Source: a bacterium (GTDB lineage: Bacteria > Chloroflexota > Dormibacteria > Dormibacterales > Dormibacteraceae). Taken from it: a DNA stretch of 57,937 bases. Where the stretch lies: NCBI GenBank assembly GCA_902812395.1, contig CADDZO010000001.1, positions 1 to 57,937 on the forward strand. Reading direction: 5' to 3'. The stretch's first letter is position 1, and each line of letters starts with the position of its first letter. Position numbers and translations under genes: made by a program. The notes under the pieces are model-generated. The model was not told the DNA's origin. It made no database searches and saw only the letters and a list, made by a program, of their open reading frames with translations. This document shows, piece by piece, positions 31,780-40,068 of the stretch.

Positions 31780-33513
31780 GTGAACGTACTCGGCATCAAC
31801 CACTATGCGCACGAGTCATCGGCCGCGCTCATCCAGGAGGGACGCGTCACCTTCGCCGCCTCCGAGGAGCGGTTCTCCCGGATCAAGAAGGACGTGGCCT
31901 TCCCCCGCCGGGCGATCCAGGCCGCCCTCGACCACGGCCGGCTGCGGATCGAGGAACTGGACGCGATCGCCTTCGGTTGGAATCGCGGTGGGTCGACCCC
32001 CCTGCACACGTTGGGCTCGGCGCTGCGCGGGCAGCTGGCCTGGAGCCCCTACTGGCTGGCCGACTCGACCGCCGCCATTCCCCGGGAACTCTATCGCGGC
32101 AACGGCCGCGACGCTCTCCACTGGCACTTCCCCAGGAGCCAGGGCCAGCGGATCCTGCACGTCGATCACCATCTGGCCCACGCCCTCAGCGCTTTCTGCC
32201 TGAGCGGCTACGAAGAGGCACTGGTGCTGGTGGTCGATGGCCGCGGCGCTCGCCAGGCGACTTCGCTCTACCACGGTCGCCAGGGCCGGCTGCGGCTTGT
32301 GCGCTCCATCGATTGGCCCAACTCGCTGGGCGCCTTCTACGAGGCCTTCACCGACCTGCTCGGGTTCGAGCGCCACAACGACGAGTGGAAGGTGATGGGC
32401 CTGGCCGCGTACGGGCGCCCCAATGTGGACCTCGGTGACCTGCTTCGGGTGACGTCCGACGGCTACCGTGTCGCATCACGCGCCATCGTGGGCCGGCGCT
32501 GGGCCGACCTGGGTGCGATCGAGCGCCGCTTCGGGCCACGGCGCGACCCGGAGCGCCTGGATCAGCCCGACCGCGATCTCGCGGCCTCGGTCCAGGCCTC
32601 CACCGAAGCCGCCCTGGAGGCCCTGGTCCGGAGCGGCATCCGGGCCACCGGCTGCCGACGGCTGTGCCTGGCCGGCGGGGTGACGCTCAACTCCAAGGCC
32701 AACGGCCGCCTACTCGCCTCCGGGCTGGTGGACGAGCTCTTCGTCCAACCCGCGGCCACCGACGATGGCACCGCGGTGGGGGCAGCGATTGCCGCCTGTG
32801 GCACCCTTGGTGCCCTCCCCGCCTACCCGCTTGCTGACGTCTATTTGGGCCCCGGCTTTGAGCAGGCCGAGGTCGAGAGCGTGATCCGGGCCTACAAGCT
32901 GCGAGCCTTCCGGGTGGCCGAGCCCGAGCGGCTGGCAGCAGCGCTGCTCGCCCAGGGCGCGATCGTGGGCTGGTTCCAGGGCCGGATGGAGTTCGGGCCC
33001 AGGGCACTTGGCAACCGCTCGATCCTGGCTGACCCGCGACGACCGGAGATGAAGGACCGGGTCAACGAGTGCGTCAAGTTCCGTGAGGGGTGGCGGCCCT
33101 TCGCCCCCTCCTGCCTGGCCGAGGCTGCCGGCGACTACTTCGAGGGCTGTGTCCAGGCCCCGTACATGACGGTCACGTTCGATGTCCGCCCGGCACGGGC
33201 CGCCGAGATCCCGGCCGTCACCCACGTGGACGGGACCGCCCGGGTCCAAACCGTGGATCGCACCGTCAACCCACGCTACTGGCGGCTGATCCACGAGTTC
33301 GCTCGGCTGACAGGGGTGCCCGTGGTCATGAACACGTCCTTCAACCTGCGCGGTGAGCCGATCGTCTGCACACCCAAAGATGCCATCCGCACTTTCTATT
33401 CGTCGGGACTCGACTTCCTGGTCATGGAGGAGTCGGTGATCGCGAAAGACGCCACCTGGGACCCGGGTCAGCTGGAGACCCCCGAGGCGCTGCTCTCCGC
33501 CCGATCCCTGTAG
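31780..33513 (+). CDS. O-carbamoyltransferase, TobZ/NodU/CmcH family (copy 1)
   Basis: 577 residues, the usual family length. These enzymes activate carbamoyl phosphate with ATP to carbamoyl-adenylate and transfer the carbamoyl group to a hydroxyl, usually of a sugar. The N-terminal Kae1-like domain has GINHYAHESSA and EERFSRIKKD; HHLAH supplies His130 and His134, and VVDGRG supplies Asp153. The His-x3-His and following Asp match the spacing I recall for the TobZ iron site. TDDGTAVGA (Asp328/329) completes it. The C-terminal YrdC-like domain has GRMEFGPRALGNRSI, KFREGWRPFAPSCL and NTSFNLRGEPIV. All motifs are intact. It is transcribed toward, but separated by 500 bases from, the copy2-carAB-copy3 unit. 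Confidence 0.92.
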   Translation: MNVLGINHYAHESSAALIQEGRVTFAASEERFSRIKKDVAFPRRAIQAALDHGRLRIEELDAIAFGWNRGGSTPLHTLGSALRGQLAWSPYWLADSTAAIPRELYRGNGRDALHWHFPRSQGQRILHVDHHLAHALSAFCLSGYEEALVLVVDGRGARQATSLYHGRQGRLRLVRSIDWPNSLGAFYEAFTDLLGFERHNDEWKVMGLAAYGRPNVDLGDLLRVTSDGYRVASRAIVGRRWADLGAIERRFGPRRDPERLDQPDRDLAASVQASTEAALEALVRSGIRATGCRRLCLAGGVTLNSKANGRLLASGLVDELFVQPAATDDGTAVGAAIAACGTLGALPAYPLADVYLGPGFEQAEVESVIRAYKLRAFRVAEPERLAAALLAQGAIVGWFQGRMEFGPRALGNRSILADPRRPEMKDRVNECVKFREGWRPFAPSCLAEAAGDYFEGCVQAPYMTVTFDVRPARAAEIPAVTHVDGTARVQTVDRTVNPRYWRLIHEFARLTGVPVVMNTSFNLRGEPIVCTPKDAIRTFYSSGLDFLVMEESVIAKDATWDPGQLETPEALLSARSL

Positions 33514-33563
33514 GGTCGGCCCGGTCTCACAGCCCGAGGCGGTTTTCCACCCGTTCTGAACCT

Positions 33564-33877
33564 CCCCACGGCGAAAGCCGGGGGCTCGGAGGAGAACCAC
33601 CGCCGCCTCTCCTCGGCTCTCGCCGCACGCTTGCGCATGCGCTCCAACATCCGGGGCCTCGGCTTGGGCTGTCCCCTCTCCTGCGGGCGACCTGCCCTTC
33701 CTCCGGGGCCGCGGCCCCGAAGCAGGAAGGGCGAAACGCCCTTCCACTCGCAGGTTGGGTAGCTTGGCTCCACGCCGCCCGCGGGAGCGGTTCCCCACCC
33801 GGCCAGCGCTCACGCGCCAAGCCGGCGTGGAGCAACCCAATTCAGACAGGCGGCTTATCCCAGCGCTGAAGCGCGGG
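33564..33877 (+). mobile_element. Non-autonomous IS200/IS605-like element bounded by bulged hairpins
   Basis: Left hairpin 33564-33584: CCCC, unpaired A, CGGC, GAAA loop, GCCG, GGGG. Right hairpin 33859-33877: CCC, unpaired A, GCGC, TGAA loop, GCGC, GGG. The two share the same build, including one extrahelical base on the 5' arm, as do the subterminal hairpins recognised by HUH transposases of the IS200/IS605 family. Between them lie a 16-base perfect palindrome (33704-33719) and a perfect 9-bp stem with AAA loop (33725-33745). No transposase gene is inside, so this would be a MITE-like derivative. True ends and target site were not determined; the hairpins could instead be transcriptional signals. 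Confidence 0.5.
33725..33745 (+). repeat. Perfect hairpin inside the element
   Basis: GGAAGGGCG-AAA-CGCCCTTCC, nine perfect base pairs around a three-base loop. The arm GGAAGGGC also pairs with an earlier GCCCTTCC (33694-33701) across the 16-base palindrome at 33704-33719, so two mutually exclusive folds are possible. Confidence 0.6.
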
Positions 33878-34013
33878 GGCGCTCGGGACATGAAGGCATC
33901 CGCGACCGGGACCACGGCGCACCGGTCGCGGCCCAGACACCCACCCAGGGCGGACGCTGGCCCATGGAGTGTGCGGTCAGGGGCCGCGTACGGTGATGCC
34001 ACCCTGCGAGCCC

Positions 34014-35750
34014 ATGTCTGCCATCCTCGGGATCAACTGCCACGCCCACGACTCCGCCGCCGCCCTGGTCGTGGACGGCCGGTTGGTGTTCGCGGCTGCC
34101 GAGGAGCGCTTCTCCCGGATCAAAAAGGACCGCCGCTTTCCCACCGCCGCGGTCCAGGCAGCTCTGGACTGGTCCGGCCTGCGCCTGGCCGACCTGGACG
34201 CGGTCGCCTTCGGCTGGAACCGTCCCGGCCTGGCCCCGCTCCATACCATGCGCCAGGCGCTGCTGGGCCGCCTTCCCCGGAGCCGGGGCTGGACTTTGAC
34301 CCAGCTCTACCATCTGGCCAGCGAGCTCCGCCACCGGGGCGGGGTGGCCGAGCTGGCCGAGCGCTTCGGCCCGCTGCCCCCGGTGCCGGTGCTGTTCGTC
34401 GACCACCACCAAGCCCATGCCTGGAGCGCCTACGCCCTCTCCGGGTTCGAGGAGGCGCTGGTGCTGGTGGTCGACGGCTGGGGCGCCTGGCAGTCGACCA
34501 GCGTCTTCTCTGCCCGAGGAGAGGAGCTGCACCGGATCCGCGTGATCCCCTACCCGGACTCGCTCGGCGTGTTCTACGAGAGCTTCACCGACCTGCTCGG
34601 CTTCGAGCGCAACGAGGACGAGTGGAAGGTGATGGGACTGGCTGCCTACGGCCGTCCCTCGATCGACCTGGGTGAGCTGCTTCGCGTCACCCCGGACGGG
34701 TACGTCGCCAACGGCCGGGCGCTGAGCGGGCGGGCGTACGGGGACCTGGAGCCGCTGGTGACCCGCTTCGGCCCCCGCCGCCGGCCCGACCTGCACATCG
34801 CCGACCAGGACCGAGACCTGGCCGCCTCCGTCCAGCGTGCCACCGAGGAGGCCCTGCTGGCGCTGGTTCGGGACGGGATCGCCCGCACCGGAAGCCGGCA
34901 GCTCTGTCTGGCCGGCGGGGTGGCGATGAACTCCAAGGCCAACGGCCGACTGCTCGCCTCGGGCCTGGTGGACCGGATCTTCGTCCAGCCCGCCGCGACC
35001 GACGACGGGACCGCGGTGGGGGCGGCGCTGGCCGCCCACCAGCGCCTCGGGCAACCGGTCCCCCGCCACCCCCTGGAGCACGTCTATCTGGGCCCGGAGC
35101 TCCCCGACACCGAGATCGAAGCTGTCCTGAGGGCCTCCAAGCTGCCAGCGGTCCGGGTCCCCGCCCCCCCCGCGCTCGCCGCCCGGCTGGTGGCCGCCGG
35201 CCACATCGTGGGCTGGTTCCAGGGCCGGATGGAGTTCGGCCCCCGGGCGCTGGGCAATCGCTCGATCCTGGCCGACCCCCGCGATCCGGCCATGAAGGAC
35301 CGGGTCAACCAGAGCATCAAGTTCCGCGAGAGCTGGCGTCCGTTCGCCCCCTCCTGCCTGGCCGAGCGGGCGGCCGACTACTTTCGCCCGGCACACCCCT
35401 CCCCGTTCATGATCCTGACCTTCGACGTCCTGCCCGGGATGCAGACGGTGATCCCGGCCGTGACCCATGCCGACGGCTCGGCTCGGGTGCAGACGGTGGA
35501 GCGCCGGGTCAACCCCCGCTTCTGGCGGCTGCTCTCGGAGTTCCAGCGCCTCACCGGAGTCGGGGTGGTGATGAACACCTCCTTCAACCTTCGGGGCGAG
35601 CCGATCGTGTGCACCCCCCGGGACGCGGTCAAGACCTTCTACGCCTCGGGTCTCGACTTTCTGGTCATGGGCGACCACGTGGTGGCCAAGAACGCCGTCC
35701 TGCAGGCGGCCCTGGACGAAGCCATTCAGCCGGTGGCGAGCGGTGCCTGA
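34014..35750 (+). CDS. O-carbamoyltransferase, TobZ/NodU/CmcH family (copy 2)
   Basis: 578 residues from ATG 34014 (MSAILGINCHAHDSAA); longer in-frame starts add a non-homologous leader. Metal-site residues are His131 and His135 (HHQAH) and Asp154 (VVDGWG), and TDDGTAVGA, GRMEFGPRALGNRSI, FRESWRPFAPSCL and NTSFNLRGEPIV are intact. It is the most divergent copy: copies 1 and 3 have GRGARQATS and WPNSLG where this one has GWGAWQSTS and YPDSLG, and its segment 85-125 differs (TLTQLYHLASELRHRGG). A different acceptor is therefore likely. Its stop codon lies 8 bases inside carAB (GTGCCTGA), so translation of the two is coupled. Confidence 0.92.
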   Translation: MSAILGINCHAHDSAAALVVDGRLVFAAAEERFSRIKKDRRFPTAAVQAALDWSGLRLADLDAVAFGWNRPGLAPLHTMRQALLGRLPRSRGWTLTQLYHLASELRHRGGVAELAERFGPLPPVPVLFVDHHQAHAWSAYALSGFEEALVLVVDGWGAWQSTSVFSARGEELHRIRVIPYPDSLGVFYESFTDLLGFERNEDEWKVMGLAAYGRPSIDLGELLRVTPDGYVANGRALSGRAYGDLEPLVTRFGPRRRPDLHIADQDRDLAASVQRATEEALLALVRDGIARTGSRQLCLAGGVAMNSKANGRLLASGLVDRIFVQPAATDDGTAVGAALAAHQRLGQPVPRHPLEHVYLGPELPDTEIEAVLRASKLPAVRVPAPPALAARLVAAGHIVGWFQGRMEFGPRALGNRSILADPRDPAMKDRVNQSIKFRESWRPFAPSCLAERAADYFRPAHPSPFMILTFDVLPGMQTVIPAVTHADGSARVQTVERRVNPRFWRLLSEFQRLTGVGVVMNTSFNLRGEPIVCTPRDAVKTFYASGLDFLVMGDHVVAKNAVLQAALDEAIQPVASGA

Positions 35751-38700
35751 GCCGGCGGTCCTGGTGCTGGAGGACGGCGCCGCCTTCGCCGGCCTGGCCC
35801 TGGGCGCGCCCGGCCCGGCCTGGGGCGAGGTGGTGTTCAACACTGCCATGACCGGATACCAGGAGGTCCTCACCGACCCCTCCTACGCCGGTCAGATGGT
35901 CTGCATGACCTACCCCCTCCAGGGGAACTATGGCCTGTGCTCCGAGGCGGCCGAGTCGGCCCGCCCCTGGGCGCGGGCGCTGATCGTGCGCTGGGCCTGC
36001 CCCCGGCCCAGCCACCACGGCGCCCGATCCTCACTCCACCGCTACCTGGCCGAGGCCGGGGTGTGCGCCATCCATGAGGTGGACACCCGCCGCCTCACCC
36101 GCCACCTGCGCGCCCACGGAGCCCTCCGGGCGGTGCTCAGCCACGAGCCCGAGCCCCCGTCCCAGGCCCGGCTGGCGGCGCTCGCCGACCGGGCGCGCTC
36201 GCTACCCACGCTGTCGGAGCAGGATCTGGTCGCCCAGGTATCACGGCTGGCCCCGGAGGAATGGGAAGAAGGGCTGCCCGCAGAGCTGAGCCCGCCTCGG
36301 ATGAGCGACGGCAGCGGGCTAGTGATCGCCGTCGTGGACTATGGGGTCAAGCGCAACCTGCTCCGCTCGCTGCGCAGCCGTGGCTGCCGGGTCCTGGTCC
36401 TCCCCCACACCACCACCTGGTCGGACGTGGAGCGTTCAGGGGCGCACGGGCTGGTACTGTCGAGCGGGCCCGGCGACCCGGCGGTGCTGCAGGGGCCGCT
36501 GGAGCTGTGCCGGGAGGCCCTCAGCCACCGGATGCCGCTGCTCGGGGTGTGCCTGGGCCACCAGATCCTGGGCCGGGCCGTGGGCGCCACCACCGCCCGC
36601 CTGGGCTTCGGCCATCACGGCGCCAACCACCCAGTCCGCGACCTGCGCAGCGGCCGGATCGACATCACCAGCCAGAACCACGAGTTCCAGGTCCTGGCCG
36701 ACTCGCTCCCCGAGGGCGACCTGTGGGTGAGCCATCTGCACCTCCACGACGGCTCGGTCGAGGGGCTGGCCAGCGATCACCTGCCCGCTCTCTCGGTCCA
36801 GTTCCATCCCGAGGCAGCGCCCGGCCCCCAGGACTGCCAGCACCTCATCGACCGCTTCCTGGAGACGGTCCGCCGGGGGCGACCCCGGCCCCAGGCGCTG
36901 GCCGGCCGGGGAAGGCTGGAACGCCCGCAGCGCGTCCTGATCATCGGCTCGGGGCCGATCGTGATCGGCCAGGCAGCCGAGTTCGACTACGCCGGCACCC
37001 AGGCCTGCAAGGCGCTCCGGGAGGAAGGGGTGGAGACGGTGCTGGTGAACTCCAACCCGGCCACGATCATGACCGACGAGGAGGTGGCCGACCGCGTCTA
37101 CATCGAGCCCTTGAGCTGTGAGGCGGTGGAGCGGGTGATCGAGCGCGAGCGCCCGGACGCGGTCCTCCCGACCCTGGGCGGCCAGACCGGGCTCAACCTG
37201 GCCATGGAGCTGCATCGCACCGGCGTGCTGGCCCGACATGGGGTGCGCTTCCTGGGCGCCGACGCCGAGGTGATCCGGCGGGCCGAGGATCGGGAGGCGT
37301 TCAAGCAGCTGCTGCGCGAGATCGGGGAGCCGGTGCCGGAGTCGCGGGTCTGCCACTCGCTCGACGACGCCCGCGGCTTCGCGGCCGAGATCGGGCTGCC
37401 CCTGGTGGTCCGTCCCGCCTATACCCTGGGCGGCACCGGGGGCGGCTTCGTCACCACCCCCGAGCAGCTGGAGCGGGTGGTGCGGGGCGGGCTGCTGGCC
37501 TCCCCCATCCACCAGGTGTTGGTCGAGCGCTCGCTCTGGGGCTGGAAGGAGCTCGAGTACGAGGTGATGCGAGACGCCGACGACACCTGCATCACCGTGT
37601 GCAACATGGAGAACCTGGACCCGATGGGGGTCCACACCGGGGACTCGATCGTGGTGGCGCCGGCCCAGACCCTCTCCGACCGCGACCACCAGATGTTGCG
37701 CTCGGCGGCGCTGCGCATCATCCGGGCGCTGGGCATCGAGGGCGGCTGCAACATCCAGTTCGCGCTCGACCCCAACAGCTCGACCTACTTCGTGATCGAG
37801 GTCAACCCCAGGGTCTCCCGCTCCTCGGCCCTGGCCTCCAAGGCGACCGGCTACCCCATCGCCCGGGTGGCGGCCAAGGTGGCGATCGGGCTGCGGCTGG
37901 AGGAGATCCGCAACCAGATCACCGGCCGAACCGTGGCCGCCTTCGAGCCCGCCCTCGACTACTGCGTGGTCAAGATCCCGCGCTGGCCCTTCGACAAGTT
38001 CCCCGACGCCGACCGCTGGCTGGGGACCCAGATGAAGTCCACCGGCGAGGTGATGGCGATCGGGCGCACCTTCGAGGCCGCCATGGCCAAGGCGCTGCGC
38101 TCGCTGGAGCAGCGTCCGCCCGAGGGCGCAGAACTCGATGACCCGGCGCTCATCGACCGGCCCTCTGACCGCCGCCTCTTCGCCCTGCTCCGGGCCCTGG
38201 CCGGTGGCACCTCCGTCGAGGAGCTGGCCCGCCGCAGCGGGATCGATCCCTGGTTCCTTGATCGCCTCACCCACCTGGTCGCGATCGAGGCCGAGCTGAG
38301 CCGGGGCCTCTCCCCCGGCTCGATTCGGCGGGCGCGGCGGGCGGGCTTGGGCGACGCCGCCATCGCCGCCCTGGCCGGGGCTGCACCCGAGCGCGGGCGC
38401 CCCACCTACAAGCTGGTCGACACCTGCGCGGCCGAGTTCGAGGCCCGGACTCCCTACTACTACTCCAGCTGGGAGGACGAGGACGAGGCCGGGCTCGCGC
38501 CTGGCGGCTGCCTGGTGGTCGGCTCGGGGCCGATCCGGATCGGTCAGGGGATCGAGTTCGACTACTGCAGCGTCCACGCCGCCTGGGCCCACCGTGGCGC
38601 CGGCGTGCCCGCGGTCCTGGTCAACTCCAACCCGGAGACGGTGTCCACCGACTTCGACACCGCCGATCGGCTCTACTTCGAGCCCCTGGACCTCGACTCG

Positions 38701-40068
38701 GTGCTCCAGGTGGCCGCCTCCCAGGGGGCGGAACGAGCCTCGGTCCAGTTCGGCGGCCAGACCGCGGTGAACCTGGCCGCCGGGCTCGCCGCCGGCGGCC
38801 TGCTGCCCGCGGGGACCTCGGTGGAGTCGATCGACCTGGCCGAGGACCGACACCGCTTTGCCGCCGTGCTGGAGTCGCTGGGCATCCCCCGGCCACCGGG
38901 CGAGACCACGGCCTCACTGGAGCACGCCTATCGCATCGCCGAGCGTGCCGGCTACCCGGTGCTGGTCCGGCCTTCCTACGTCCTGGGCGGCCGCGCCATG
39001 CGCATCGTCCGCGGCCCCTCCGAACTCCGCCGCTACATGGAGTGGGCGGTACGCGCCCTGCCCCGAGGCGAAGTGCTGATCGACAAGTACCTGGAGGGGC
39101 CGGAGCTGGAGGTGGACGCGGTCTCGGACGGTCAGACCGTGGTGGTGCCCGGGATCATGCGCCACCTGGAGCGGGCCGGCGTCCACTCCGGCGACTCGAT
39201 CGCGGTCTACCCTGCCTTCCTGGAGCCCGCTCAGGAACGTCTGATCGTCGCCCACACCGTCGCCATCGCCCGCGCGCTCGGGATCCGGGGCCTGCTCAAC
39301 GTCCAGTTCGTCATCCACGCAGGCCGGGTCTACGTGCTCGAGGTCAACCCGCGCGCTTCCCGCACCGTCCCCTTCCTGAGCAAGGTCACCGGGGTGCCGA
39401 TGGTGCGCCTGGCCTGCCTGGCCGGGCTGGGCCGGCCGCTGGCCGAGCTCGGCTACGGCACCGGCCTGGTGGCGGCACCACCGCTGGTCGCGGTCAAGGC
39501 GCCGGTCTTCTCGACCGCCAAGCTGCCGGGCGTGGACGGCTATCTGGCACCGGAGATGCAGTCCACCGGCGAGGTGATGGGGATCGACCGCGACCTGCCG
39601 GGGGCGCTGCGGAAGGCCTTCACGGCGGCCGGCATCCCGCCGCCGCGAGGAGGGACCGCCCTCCTCGCCCTGGACGGGGACGACCTCGGAGCCGCCCCGG
39701 CGCTCGCCGCCCGACTGATCGAGTCCGGGTACTGCCTCCAGGTTACGTCCGCCACCGCGAGCGCCCTGGCGGTGGCCGGCCTCGCCGCCGATCCGGTCGG
39801 CAGCGAGGAGGCGATCGGGTCCGTGAGCGAGGGGATGGCCGACCTGGTCGTGGCCACCTCACCCGACCAAGAGCTGGCAGTCGCGCTGCGGGCACTGGCG
39901 GCCGAGCGACGGGTCCCCTGCTTCAGCTGCCTGGACACGGTCCACGCCCTGCTGGACGCAGCCTGGGAGGAACCCATCCAGGTACTGCGCCTGGAGGAAT
40001 GGCGGCAGGGGACACCCGACCGCAGCCCCGACCGGCTGGTGGCGGCGCAGGGCGGAGGGTCGGCATGA
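35743..40068 (+). CDS. carAB: Carbamoyl-phosphate synthetase, small and large subunits fused (CarA-CarB)
   Basis: 1441 residues. It makes carbamoyl phosphate from glutamine, bicarbonate and two ATP. Residues 1-380 are the CarA glutaminase: GVCLGHQ with nucleophile Cys270, then FHPEAAPGP with His355 and Glu357, plus the N-domain hallmark GEVVFNTAMTGYQE. A linker of about 15 residues leads to CarB (395 onward): IIGSGPIVIGQAAEFDY, two ATP-grasp halves (ending in VNPRVSRSS and VNPRASRTV) and QFGGQTAVNLA. The C-terminal MGS-like allosteric domain is short; by eye it keeps the Thr pair of E. coli (TSAT for THGT) but lacks the K.xEGRP loop. The gene overlaps carbamoyltransferase 2 by 8 bases and 3 by 4 bases, so a role supplying those enzymes is inferred. 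A housekeeping role is not excluded. Confidence 0.93.
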   Translation: MPEPAVLVLEDGAAFAGLALGAPGPAWGEVVFNTAMTGYQEVLTDPSYAGQMVCMTYPLQGNYGLCSEAAESARPWARALIVRWACPRPSHHGARSSLHRYLAEAGVCAIHEVDTRRLTRHLRAHGALRAVLSHEPEPPSQARLAALADRARSLPTLSEQDLVAQVSRLAPEEWEEGLPAELSPPRMSDGSGLVIAVVDYGVKRNLLRSLRSRGCRVLVLPHTTTWSDVERSGAHGLVLSSGPGDPAVLQGPLELCREALSHRMPLLGVCLGHQILGRAVGATTARLGFGHHGANHPVRDLRSGRIDITSQNHEFQVLADSLPEGDLWVSHLHLHDGSVEGLASDHLPALSVQFHPEAAPGPQDCQHLIDRFLETVRRGRPRPQALAGRGRLERPQRVLIIGSGPIVIGQAAEFDYAGTQACKALREEGVETVLVNSNPATIMTDEEVADRVYIEPLSCEAVERVIERERPDAVLPTLGGQTGLNLAMELHRTGVLARHGVRFLGADAEVIRRAEDREAFKQLLREIGEPVPESRVCHSLDDARGFAAEIGLPLVVRPAYTLGGTGGGFVTTPEQLERVVRGGLLASPIHQVLVERSLWGWKELEYEVMRDADDTCITVCNMENLDPMGVHTGDSIVVAPAQTLSDRDHQMLRSAALRIIRALGIEGGCNIQFALDPNSSTYFVIEVNPRVSRSSALASKATGYPIARVAAKVAIGLRLEEIRNQITGRTVAAFEPALDYCVVKIPRWPFDKFPDADRWLGTQMKSTGEVMAIGRTFEAAMAKALRSLEQRPPEGAELDDPALIDRPSDRRLFALLRALAGGTSVEELARRSGIDPWFLDRLTHLVAIEAELSRGLSPGSIRRARRAGLGDAAIAALAGAAPERGRPTYKLVDTCAAEFEARTPYYYSSWEDEDEAGLAPGGCLVVGSGPIRIGQGIEFDYCSVHAAWAHRGAGVPAVLVNSNPETVSTDFDTADRLYFEPLDLDSVLQVAASQGAERASVQFGGQTAVNLAAGLAAGGLLPAGTSVESIDLAEDRHRFAAVLESLGIPRPPGETTASLEHAYRIAERAGYPVLVRPSYVLGGRAMRIVRGPSELRRYMEWAVRALPRGEVLIDKYLEGPELEVDAVSDGQTVVVPGIMRHLERAGVHSGDSIAVYPAFLEPAQERLIVAHTVAIARALGIRGLLNVQFVIHAGRVYVLEVNPRASRTVPFLSKVTGVPMVRLACLAGLGRPLAELGYGTGLVAAPPLVAVKAPVFSTAKLPGVDGYLAPEMQSTGEVMGIDRDLPGALRKAFTAAGIPPPRGGTALLALDGDDLGAAPALAARLIESGYCLQVTSATASALAVAGLAADPVGSEEAIGSVSEGMADLVVATSPDQELAVALRALAAERRVPCFSCLDTVHALLDAAWEEPIQVLRLEEWRQGTPDRSPDRLVAAQGGGSA
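40054..40058 (+). promoter_or_regulatory. Ribosome binding site of carbamoyltransferase 3
   Basis: GGAGG lies six bases before the ATG at 40065, inside the 3' end of carAB. It supports this start over the much longer frame that continues upstream in the carAB region. Confidence 0.7.

Larger units (their letters stand above)
33514..34013. other. Intergenic region between carbamoyltransferase copies 1 and 2
   Basis: 500 bases with no supported gene. It is filled largely by the hairpin-bounded IS200/IS605-like element described separately. The last 130 bases must carry any promoter for the copy2-carAB-copy3 unit; no strong -35/-10 pair or Shine-Dalgarno was found before the ATG at 34014. Confidence 0.5.

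Noticed and set aside
33855-38853. Long minus-strand frames opposite carbamoyltransferase 2 and carAB
   Set aside because: Composition is that of antisense shadows, and the plus-strand genes are unmistakable with intact catalytic motifs.
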